Positions 55,875 through 64,000 of a stretch of 64,000 bases of DNA are shown here, in pieces. Within the stretch, counting starts at the first letter, position 1; every line of letters starts with the position of its first letter. Under the pieces are notes generated by a model, which ran no database searches, was not told the origin of the DNA, and worked only from the letters and a program-made list of their open reading frames with translations. The stretch is from assembly GCA_026122225.1 (NCBI GenBank), contig JANEZZ010001874.1, positions 62,001-126,000 on the forward strand. The letters run 5' to 3'. The translations under genes and the position numbers were made by a program. Source of the DNA: Heloderma charlesbogerti. Lineage: Eukaryota; Chordata; Lepidosauria; Squamata; Helodermatidae.

Positions 55875-56180
55875 GAACGTCCTAGAGAGTGAAGTCAAGT
55901 GGGCCTTAGGAAGCATTACTAACAACAAAGCTAGCAGAGATGACAGTATTGTAGCTGAGCTATTTAAAATCCTAAAAGATGATGCTGTTAAAGTGCTACA
56001 CTCAATATGCGAACAAATTTGGAACACTCAACAATGGCCACATGACTGGAAAAGGTCAGCTTACATTCCAGTTCTAAAGAAGGGCAATGCCAAAGGGTGT
56101 TCAAACTACCGTACAATTATTGCACTCATTTCACATGCCAGGAAGGTTATGCTCAAAATCCTACAAGCTAGGCTTCAGCA
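55875..56180 (+). pseudogene. BovB ORF2 RT amino-terminal part
   Basis: Residues such as SITNNKASRDDSIVAELFK, WPHDWKRSAYIPVLKKGNAK and NYRTIIALISHARKVMLKIL are visible, matching the RTE RT motif 0-2 region (N-KA-G-D, W-----IP--KKG, NYR-I). A conserved glycine of the KAPGxD motif is replaced (KASRDD). Cut at 56180 by the next insertion. Confidence 0.85.
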
Positions 56181-57601
56181 TAGGGATGTATGAAAGTCAC
56201 TTACTTTTTCGCAGATCTACTTCGCAGTGGGGGGAGGTGTTCCGTCCCTCCCTCCAGAGTTCTGCCCGGCCGGCTCCACTCAACGGGGATTCCGCGGAGC
56301 TGCTGTCCAGCTCCGCCAGCAGACGGACATCTGGCTGCTGGGAAGCAGGGATGCAAATGGCGACTGTAGCTGCTGCTGTTTGCGTCCCTGTATTTAACCA
56401 TGATAGGCTACGTAAATATTTACATAGCCTATCACGGCAAAGTAAAAACAAAAAAGCGTACGCAAATGGCGGCTGCTACGGAGGGGGAGGCGATCTGTTC
56501 CTCCCCCCCCGGAATCTTCCATGGCCAGCTGTGCTCCGCGGCAGCTCTGCGAACCAGCCAGCCAGGCCCAGCCAGGCCAGAGCCATCCACAACCGGATTT
56601 CTGGCCGCGGAGGGCTCTGGGAAAAAAACAAAAAACCATTTGCGTCCTTATTTTTGCCCTCTTAATCTACGTAAATATTTATGTAGACTATGACGGCAAA
56701 AATCAAGGGGAACGCAAATAGCGTAGCGGGCGCTATTTGTGTCCCTTTTTGATTCACCATTTTAGCCTATATAAATATTTACGTAGGCTAAAACGGCGAA
56801 TCAAAAAGGGACGCAAATAGCACCCACTACGCTATTTGCATTCCCCTTTATTTTCGCCATCATAGTCTAGGTAAATATTTACATAGACTAAGACGGCCAA
56901 AAATAAGGAACGGAAATGGCGGAGGCTGTAGCTGCCGCCATTTGCATACACAGGTGTGTTTTTTTTGAACCCAGCCATGATAGGCTACGTAAATCTTTAT
57001 GTAGCCTATCTTGTCATTGTGTTTTGGGTTTTTTTCACAAGACTGAAATGGTGGTGGCGGCGGTGGCAGCCGGTTGGAAGACCAGCTGCTGTCGCCAAAG
57101 CCCCTGCCAAAGCCACCGCCGGAGCCGCTACCACCTGGTAGATCTGCCCCAGGTAAGTCTCATCCTGGGGGTGATCCACGGGGGGGGCGGGGGGGCAGGC
57201 TGTTCCGCCACGGAGTTTGGGGGGCTGAATACACTGGCATCCGACCTCACCGAGATCCATGGCGGAATTCTCTTCCGAGAATTCTCGGAATTCTCTACAA
57301 ACTCTATGTAATTCTCTATGATTACATAGCCTATCATGTCTGGGTTAAAAAAAAAAAAAAAAGACCAGACCGCAAATGGTGGTAGCAGCAGCTAGTCGGA
57401 AGACCAGCCGTCGCTGCCACCGCCCCCGCCACCACTGGAGCTGCCACTGTCCGGAACATCTGCCCCAGATAAGTCTCATCCCAGGGGGGGATCTGCGGGG
57501 GGCGGGAGGGCGGCAGGCCGTTCTGCCACGGATTTCAGGGGGCCGAATGCCAGCGCATTTGGCCTCATTGAAATCCATGGCGGAATTCTCCGCCATCCCT
57601 A
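56181..57601. mobile_element. FB-hAT inside BovB, with duplicated right arm
   Basis: Perfect TSD CTTCAGCA (56173-56180, 57602-57609). B left end TAGGGATGTATGAAAGTCAC, A right end CCGCCATCCCTA. A second B-arm-like block appears at about 56475-56620 inside the core. Two successive A-arm blocks occur at 57040-57266 and 57360-57601, joined by GAGAATTCTCGGAATTCTC. At 1.4 kb it is longer than a normal copy. Confidence 0.92.
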
Positions 57602-57609
57602 CTTCAGCA

Positions 57610-57942
57610 GTATGTGAACCGAGAACTATAGGAAGTACAAGCTGGTTTCGAAGATGCAGAGGAACTAGAGATCAAATCACCATCATTCGCTGGATCATAG
57701 AGAAAGCAAGAGAATTCCAGAAAAACATATATTTCTGCTTCATTGACTACGCTAAAGCCTTTGATTGTGTGGATCACAACAAACTGTGGCAAATACTTAA
57801 AAAGATGGGAGTACCAGACCACCTTACCTGTCTCCTGAGAAACCTGTACAAGGGTCAAGAAGCAACAGTAAGAACCTGACATGGAACAACCGATTCGTTC
57901 AAAATTGGGAAAGGAGTATGACAAGGCTGTATATTGTCATCT
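57610..57942 (+). pseudogene. BovB ORF2 RT, motif A/B part
   Basis: Reads RCRGTRDQITIIRWIIEKAR, FIDYAKAFDCVDHNKLW (motif A with the catalytic aspartate), then a stop in TVRT*HGTTD (57877-57879) and a second in KGV*QGCILS (about 57920) where other copies have arginine. It ends at the FB-hAT insertion. Confidence 0.88.
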
Positions 57943-57950
57943 GCTTATTA

Positions 57951-58674
57951 TACGGATGTACGAAAGTCACTTACATTTTAACGAAATTGATTCGCGGTGG
58001 GAGGGAGGTGCTCCATTCCTCCCCATGAAATTCTGGCCGGGGGGAGGCGCTCCGTCCCTCCCCCCCCCCGAATCCTGGCTGGCCGGGTCCGCAAATGGTG
58101 GCGGCCGTAGCCGCCGCTGTTTACGTCCCTGCAGTCAGCCATGATAGGCTTTGTAAATGTTTACGTAGCCTATCACGGCTGAGTAAAAAAAAAACTCTAC
58201 GCTATTTGCGTTCCCTTATTTTCACCACAGTCTACATAAATGTTTATATAGACTAAGACGTGCCAAAATAAGGAACGCAAATGGCGGTGCCAATGGGCGC
58301 CGCCATTTGCATACGTGCATTTTTGTTTTGTTTTTTTACTCAGCCGTGATAGACTATGTAAACGTTTGCGTAGCCTATCATGGTGTTTTTTAAAATTTAG
58401 CCATGATAGGCTACGTAAATCTTTACATAGCCTATCCTTTTTTTTTTTTTTTAAACTTGGAAAGGGTGGCAGCCGGTCGGAAGACCGGCCACCGCAGCCA
58501 CCACCGCCGATCTGCCGCCGGAACCACCACCGGAGCCGGCTCTGCCAGGAAGATTTGCCAAAGGTAAGTCCCGTCCTGAGGGGGGGGCAGACCGTTTCGT
58601 TACCGATTGGGGGGGGCGAATGCGCTGGCATTCGGCCTCCCTGAGATTCGTGGCGAAATTCTCTGACATCCCTG
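57951..58674. mobile_element. FB-hAT inside BovB, terminus mutated
   Basis: Begins TACGGATGTACGAAAGTCAC and ends TGACATCCCTG. The right flank CTTATTTA (58675-58682) equals the uninterrupted BovB target seen at 41352-41362, and the left flank is CTTATTA with one T lost. The terminal A is changed to G. The left part is shortened to one arm; donor AAGGTAAGTCCC is at about 58561-58572. Confidence 0.9.
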
Positions 58675-58682
58675 CTTATTTA

Positions 58683-59556
58683 ACTTATATGCAGAGTACA
58701 TCATGAGAAACACCGGGTTGGATGAATCACAGGTCAGAATTAAGATTGCCAGGAGAATTATCAGCAACCTCAGATATGCAGACGATACCACCCTAATGGC
58801 AGAAAGCGAAGAGGATCTCAAGAGCCTCTTGTTGAGGGTGAAAGAGGAGAGTGCAAAAGCTGGTTTGAAAATCAACATTAAAAAAACTAAGATCATGGCA
58901 TCAGGCCCCATCACTTCCTGGCATGTAGTAGGGGAAGAAATGGAATCAGTGACAGATGTTATTTTCTTGGGCACCAAGATCACCGCAGACGGTGACTTTA
59001 GCCATGAAATTAAAAGATGCTTGCTCCTTGGGAGGAAAGCTATGGCAAACCTAGACAGCATAGTAAGAAGCAGAGACATCACCTCGCTGACAAAGGTTCA
59101 TATAATCAAAGCTATGGTTTTCCCAGTAGTAACGTAAGGCTGTGAGAGATGGACTATAAGGAAGGCCGAGCGCCGAAGAATTGATGCTTTCGAACTGTGG
59201 TGCTGGAGAAGACTCTTACGAGTCCCCTGGACTGCAAGGAGGTCAAATCAGTCCATCCTAAAGGAAATCAACCCTGAGTGCTCATTGGAAGGACAGGTAC
59301 TGAAGCTGAAGCTCCAATATTTTGGCCACCTAATGCAAAGATAAAACTCACTGGAAAAGACTCTGATGCTGGGAAAGATTGAAGGCAAAAGGGGAAGGGG
59401 ACAGCAGAGGATGAGATGGCTAGATAGCATCACTGATGCAATGAATATGGACTTGAGCACACTCCGGGAGAGAGCGGAGGACAGGAAGGCCTGGCGTGCT
59501 ATGGTCCATGGGGTCACGAAGAGTCAGACATGACTGAATGACTGAACAACAACAAC
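58683..59556 (+). pseudogene. BovB ORF2 RT catalytic box, thumb and C-terminus
   Basis: Reads YAEYIMRNTGLDESQVRIK, SNLRYADDTTLMAESEEDL (catalytic YADD intact), VIFLGTKITADGDFSHEIK, then a stop at 59135-59137 (VVT* in place of VMYGCE). The remainder (LWCWRRLLRVPWTARRSN, KGRGQQRMRWLDSITDAM-like) continues in the same or neighbouring phase. Ends in (ACA)n. Inactive. Confidence 0.88.
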
Positions 59557-59688
59557 AAGGTCATATAAATACAGCTGCAGAGTGTGATTTATTTTAATAT
59601 GTCTATACCACAAGAAGAACCTGGTGTTTACTCAATTTTCCTTATTCCGGCTATAATCGTGATTGAACACCTTTTCCATATATATATC

Positions 59689-60761
59689 TTGTTGTTGTTG
59701 TTGTTGTTCAGTCATTCAGTCGTGTCCGACTCTTCGTGACCCCATGGACCATAGCACGCCAGGCCTTCCTGTCCTGCGCTCTCTCCCGGAGCGTGCTCAA
59801 GTTCATATTCATTGCATTCTAGGGATGTACAAAAGTCACTTACCTTGTCCCGCAGCTTTTTTCGTGGTGGGGGGGAGGCGCTTCGCTTCTCCCCCCGAAG
59901 TTCATGCGAGGGGGGGGTGTCTTCCTGCCTCGCCCGGCCGAAATTCAGGCTGGGGGGGAGGCTTCCCGCCTCGCCCAGCCGAAATTCAGGCAGGGGAGAA
60001 GCGCCCCGTCTCCCCGGCCGCGAACTTCAAAAGAAAAGTAAAAAAAAAAAAAAAGCCCCGTGATAGTCTACGTAACGATTTACGTAGCCTATCACGGCTA
60101 GATCTGCAAAGTCAGCCATGATAGGCTATGTTAATCGTCACGTAGCCTATCACGGCTGACTTAAAAAAAAAAAAAGCACGTACGCTAATGGCGGCCCCCA
60201 TAGGGAGCCGCCATTCACGTTCCTTATTTGGTCCCTGTAGTCTACGTAAAGATTTACGTAGACTATGGCGAAAATAAGGGCAACGCAAATAGCGTTCCCT
60301 TATTTTCACCGTAGTCTACGTAAATCTTTACGTAGACTACAGGGACCAATTAAGGAACACGAATGGCGGCTCCCTATGGAGGCCGCCATTTGCGTACATG
60401 CTTTTTTTTTTTTTTTCAAAGTCACCTGTGATAGGCTACGTGATGATTAACGTAGCCTATCATGGCTGACTTTGCAAATCTAGCCGTGATAGGCTACGTT
60501 AATCATTACCTAGCCTATCACAGGGGCGTTTTTTTTTTTTTTACTTTTCTTGTAATGGCGGCGGCAGCAGCCGGTCAAAAGACCGGCTGCCGCCCCCGCC
60601 CCTGACGAAGACCTGCCGAACCGCCGCCAGGACCCGCTGCCGGGAGCGACATTCGTAAAAGGTAGGTCCCATCCCGGGGGGGGGGATTTCTCTCCGAACC
60701 TTTGGAGGACCGAATGCGTTGGCACTCGGCCCCCCAAAGTTTCGGGGAGAAATTCTCCCCC
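59689..60761 (-). mobile_element. Chimeric insertion: BovB 3' tail fused to an FB-hAT
   Basis: On the minus strand an FB-hAT truncated in its last bases (60761) runs into the final 130 bases of BovB (59689-59819). ATATATATC flanks the whole unit (59680-59688 and 60762-60770). No BovB sequence follows the FB-hAT on the right, as it would if the hAT had simply inserted into a longer BovB. The simplest reading is LINE retrotransposition of a transcript that already contained the hAT, with 5' truncation inside it. Confidence 0.6.
59820..60761. mobile_element. FB-hAT within the chimera
   Basis: B left end TAGGGATGTACAAAAGTCAC directly after BovB TTGCATTC. Core complete, with apex near 60287 (GGGCAACGCAAATAGCGTTCCC). 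The A arm lacks its terminal CCCTA and its subterminal hairpin is shortened (60676-60760). Confidence 0.88.
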
Positions 60762-60770
60762 ATATATATC

Positions 60771-61460
60771 CCACCAAAGACAGTTGTTCCCAATGTCAGG
60801 TCATTATCCTTGGATCCTTCACATCACTTGTTCCAGCTCTTTGGGCCCAGGGATTGCTGAACTCACTCCCATCTGCATCACATGCTGCTTGCTGGACCCC
60901 CACTAGGGATGGCGGCAGAGTCTGGCTGGTGGCTTGAGCTCCAGGGATTATGGCCTGCTCCCCCCACAACTAGAATAAATCTGCCTCTTTACAGCTGCCT
61001 TTTATGTAAAATTGGCCTTTATGGAAACAAGCTGCCATTTTGTGCAGAATGGAGGCTAGGCAGAACAGTGGGGCCTGATGCTCTTGCCTGACTTGCTGTG
61101 TTCTGAGTTGGGCAAGCGTGGAGGTCAATGGACTCCAGTCCAGGAGGCTGAGCTGGCAGAGAAGCTGGCATTAAGTTGTTCTTGAAAGCCTAGTTTTCAT
61201 CAGGCAGTTGCTTCACCTTTAGATAATACATAAACAGCATCACACATATTCAAACCTTAATAGAGTACCTTACCAACTTCAGCTTGAAGCATTACAACTA
61301 GAATGCCATATGGCAAACGTAATAAACTTTTCAGACATTTGTTCTGCACCTCTTCCAAAGAACTTAAATCACCCTATCCCCATAATTCTGCATTGTACAA
61401 GATCTGGGCAATAATGTTTCCTACAAAAATAATAAAAATAAAAAAATGATGGCACTACTT
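60771..61460. other. Mostly unassigned DNA with a partial older hAT
   Basis: TAGGGATGGCGGCAGAGTCTG starts at 60904 and is followed by AAGCTGCCATTTTGTGCAGAA-like sequence as in 36508-37044 and 47053-47435. No right end was found. Otherwise nothing recognised. Confidence 0.4.
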
Positions 61461-61575
61461 GTGTACCCCAATTATTATGGGAAAAAATTGCCTAGCCTGT
61501 TTTAGTGTTGTTAACCTGAGTGCAGCTTTATGCTAATTCCATATCATATGCTTATTCAGACAAGCCTGTGATACT
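61461..61575 (+). repeat. Local repeat unit, copy 1
   Basis: ATTATGGGAAAAAATTGCCT, then GCAGCTTTATGCTAATTCC and CATATGCTTATTCAGACAAG. A diverged second copy is at 61744-61838, and continues at 63381 after the L2 insertion. Confidence 0.7.
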
Positions 61576-61743
61576 GAATTGAAATTAAAAATAGTGTTTA
61601 AAATTATTTATTTTATTAAAATTATTACATTAAATTATTAATAATATAATTATATCATTATATTATTATATAATTATTATATTTCTATTTTATTTTCTAT
61701 TTAAAATTATGTTTTATTTTTAATTTAAATTAATTGGTGGCCC

Positions 61744-61838
61744 TACCAGTTGACCCCCTTTATTACGGGAGAAAATTACCTATCCTGTTTCCGTGCTGTT
61801 AGTGTTAATATGAGAGCAGCTTTATGCTGATTCTGTAT
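61744..61838 (+). repeat. Local repeat unit, copy 2, left part
   Basis: ATTACGGGAGAAAATTACCT and GCAGCTTTATGCTGATTCTG. It is interrupted by the L2 at its ATTCTGTAT; the rest (CATATGCTCATGCAGACAGG) resumes at 63390. Confidence 0.7.
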
Positions 61839-63380
61839 TTATTTTATTTTATTTTATTTATTTCATTTCTATACCGCCCAATAGCCGAAGCTCTCTGGAT
61901 GGTTCACAAAAATTAAAACCAAACAACACACAATAAAACAATTTAAAATATATAGAACATTAAAACCACAATATAACAATACAACCACAATAAAACCTAG
62001 CAGCAGTGCAGGAGTTTAAAATACAGACTTAAAATAGCAAAGATAAAAATTTAGAAAGCTAAAATGCCTGGGAAAATAAAAAGGTCTTCACCTGGTGCTG
62101 AAAGGAATACAATGTAGGTGCCAGGTGAACCTCACTAGGGAGCTCATTCCAGAGCCGGGGTGCCACAGCAGAAATAGCCCTCCTCCTAGTAGCCACCCGC
62201 CTCACTTCCTTTGGCAGGGGCTCACAGAGAAGGGCCGCTGACGATGATCTTAAGGTCCGGGCAGGCACATATGGGAGAAGGCGATCCTTCAGGTAATCTG
62301 GCCCCAAGCCATTAAGGGCTTTGAATGTTAACACCAGCACTTTGAATCAGGCCCGGAAATGGACCGGCAGGCAGTGCAGCTGGAAAAGTACTGGCGTAAT
62401 ATGAGCTCACAGGCCAGTCCCTGTTAACAATCTTGCTGCCCTATTTTGGACCAGCTGAAATTTCTGGACTGTTTTCAAAGGCAGCACCAAGTATAACGCA
62501 TTGCAGTAATCCAGACGAGAAGTTGTCAGAGCATGGATAACTGTAGCTAGGCTATCTCTGTCCAGATAAGGGCATAGTTGGTATACCAGCCTAAGCTGAT
62601 AAAAAGTGCTCCATGCCACTGAGTTCACCTGTGCCTCAAGTGACAGTTCTGGATCCAAGAGCACCCCCAAACTATGAACCTGATCCTTTAGGGGGAGTGC
62701 AACCCCCTCCGGAACAGGTTGAATATCACCTAGCCGGGCAGACAAACCACCCACTAAGAGTACCTTCATCTTGTCTGGATTGAGTTTCAGTTTATTGGCC
62801 CTTATCCAGTCCATTACCGTGCCCAGGCACTGCTTCAGAACAGCCACTGCCTCACCTGGTTTTGATGAGAAAGAGAGGTAGAGCTGGGTGTCATCGGCAT
62901 ATTGATGGCACCTCAGCCCACACATCCGGATAACCTCCCCCAGCGGTTTCATGTAGATGTTAAACAGCATGGGGGATAAAATAGAGCCCTGTGGAACCCC
63001 ATGGCACAATTGCCATGGCACAGAGCAATAATCCCTCAGCACCACCTTCTGGAATCGGCCATCCAAGTAGGAGCGGAACCACTGTAGTGCAGTGCCTCCA
63101 AATCCTAACCCAGACAACCTATCCAGAAGGATACCATGGTCGATGGTATCGAAAGTCGCTGAGAGGTCCAAGAGAATCAACAGGGTCGCACTCCCCCTGT
63201 CCCTCTCCCGGCAGAGGTCATCCCACAGGGCGACCAAGGCAGTTTCCGTTCCAAAACCAGGCCTGAAGCCCGATTGAAATGGATCTAGATAATCCATTTC
63301 ATTCAACAGCGCCTGGAATTGTCCTACAACCACCCGCTCAAGCACCTTGCCCAGGAAGGGGATGTTGGCCACTGGCCCAT
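61839..63380 (-). mobile_element. L2-clade LINE, 5'-truncated copy
   Basis: Flanked by ATTCTGTAT (61830-61838) and AATCTGTAT (63381-63389), 8 of 9 identical. The 3' end with (TTTTA)n tail is on the left at 61839. CTATACCGCCCAATAGCCGA at about 61870 is the conserved 3' UTR. The coding part follows at 62059-63372 on the minus strand. About 1.54 kb of a probable 3+ kb element. Confidence 0.85.
62059..63372 (-). pseudogene. L2 ORF2 reverse transcriptase, two stop codons
   Basis: The minus frame 62407-63372 has SGFRPGFGTETALVAL, motif A LLDLSATFDTIDHGIL (T where the family consensus has A), motif B HGVPQGSILSPMLFNIY, the catalytic HQYADDTQLYLSF and LKLNPDKMKVLLVGG. TGA codons near 62404 and 62345 interrupt the frame without shifting it. 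The C-terminal segment LTFKALNGLGPDYLKDRLL and PRLWNELPSEVHLAPT follows at 62059-62340. The endonuclease is lost by 5' truncation. Confidence 0.9.
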
Positions 63381-63389
63381 AATCTGTAT

Positions 63390-63667
63390 CATATGCTCAT
63401 GCAGACAGGCTTGTTATATTTAAAGACGGCCAGAGAAGCCTTTATAAATAGCATAAATACACACATGCACACAATTAGACAGAGCCTAATGAAGATGGCA
63501 TATCAAGCAATGTCCCCTAAATTTACTTTGTTCCAAAAAATGTTTTGTTTCAAACCATTTCAAAGGGTCTCAGAACGGAGCCTTCTTGATGTTACCTGGA
63601 TTCTGGGAAGCTTTAGGCAAAGTATGTGTTTCACCTAATTATTAGGAAGAAACTGACTATGGAGAGA

Positions 63668-63714
<47 letters not shown>

Positions 63715-64000
63715 AAACTTCCTGAGAGACTTGAGTTCCCCCTTTTTTTAAAGGGAAACAATCACTATTGGGAAAGGGTTCCACTCCCCTGGTGACGGGA
63801 CCAATGAATAGTTGGCAATTCCTGAGAAATTGTAAAGAGAAGGGTTTCTGACAACTTCAGGGTCTCCAAGTGTGCAAAGGGTTCTACTCACATTCAAGTG
63901 AGTGTGAATAGAACTCCTTTCAGACCTTGCCACACAACATGGCAAGGTTAGAACTGAGGGTGTGAGGCTGGCACACACAGGGACATAGGGGAATAGGACT
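63390..64000. other. Local repeat remainder, (AG)n and unassigned DNA
   Basis: 63390-63425 completes local repeat copy 2. A pure (AG)n tract of about 24 units lies at 63667-63711. A short inverted pair, CACTCACATTCAAGTGAGTG-like, is at about 63885-63905. No gene recognised. Confidence 0.5.

Larger units (their letters stand above)
52748..59556 (+). mobile_element. Nearly full-length RTE/BovB LINE interrupted by four FB-hATs
   Basis: The TSD AAGGTCATATAA is perfect (52736-52747, 59557-59568). It starts CCCCTTCATGGATCACTGCC and ends with (ACA)n after the standard BovB 3' tail. Discounting insertions at 53076-53616, 54984-55866, 56181-57601 and 57951-58674 leaves about 3.2 kb, the usual full BovB length, with 5' region, endonuclease, linker, RT and C-terminus in order. 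Nonsense mutations and frame changes make it inactive. Confidence 0.93.

Overview
This window looks like repeat-dominated, gene-poor DNA from a vertebrate, most probably a squamate reptile (lizard or snake). The evidence is several RTE/BovB LINE copies, L2/CR1-type LINEs, an L1/Tx1-type ORF1 remnant, tRNA-derived SINEs with A and B boxes, long-TIR MITEs common in reptile DNA, and no bacterial gene organisation. I recognise no host protein-coding gene; every convincing coding stretch is a decayed retrotransposon reading frame. The species cannot be told from sequence alone.

The main content is a large family of non-autonomous, hAT-like foldback elements, called FB-hAT here (my label). A typical copy is about 0.55 to 1.0 kb, starts TAGGGATG, ends CATCCCTA or CACCCCTA, and is flanked by an 8-bp target-site duplication (TSD). 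I pair about 28 copies by eye, most with 6 to 8 of 8 TSD bases matching. The typical copies with both ends have one A arm (TAGGGATGGCGGAGAATTTC type) and one B arm (TAGGGATGTACGAAAGTCAC type). Between the arms lies a nested set of perfect or near-perfect hairpins built on GTGATAGGCTACGTAAA, ATGGCGGC and GTAGTCTACGTAAA. Both arms are CpG-rich and carry an outward-facing CAG/GTAAGT-like 5' splice-site consensus.

Layout: 1-3.5 kb, FB-hAT, an older hAT element and an L2 tail; 3.5-6.0 kb, an internally deleted BovB (minus strand) split by an FB-hAT; 6.2-8.7 kb, an L1 ORF1 remnant beside two FB-hATs; 9-16 kb, older hAT foldbacks, an RTE copy split by an FB-hAT, and microsatellites; 16.9-25.5 kb, many FB-hATs, one nested pair, and one carrying a GCC-rich minisatellite; 25.5-31.6 kb, CR1/MITE/SINE remnants and FB-hAT fragments; 31.9-39 kb, more FB-hATs, one carrying a 158-bp copy of sequence found 2.4 kb upstream and one carrying a (TA)n-palindrome repeat; 40-45 kb, a probable LTR, two BovB RT fragments and a SINE; 45-47.9 kb, mostly unassigned; 47.9-52.7 kb, an FB-hAT and then a four-level nest; 52.7-59.6 kb, a nearly full-length BovB (about 3.2 kb once insertions are discounted) interrupted by four FB-hATs; 59.7-60.8 kb, a BovB-tail/FB-hAT chimera; 61.8-63.4 kb, an L2 RT copy.

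The insertions give a relative chronology. FB-hATs sit inside BovB, RTE and other FB-hATs, and uninterrupted paralogous BovB sites elsewhere in the window confirm precise 8-bp-duplicating insertion. All boundaries, TSDs and similarities were read by eye; no alignment or database search was run.
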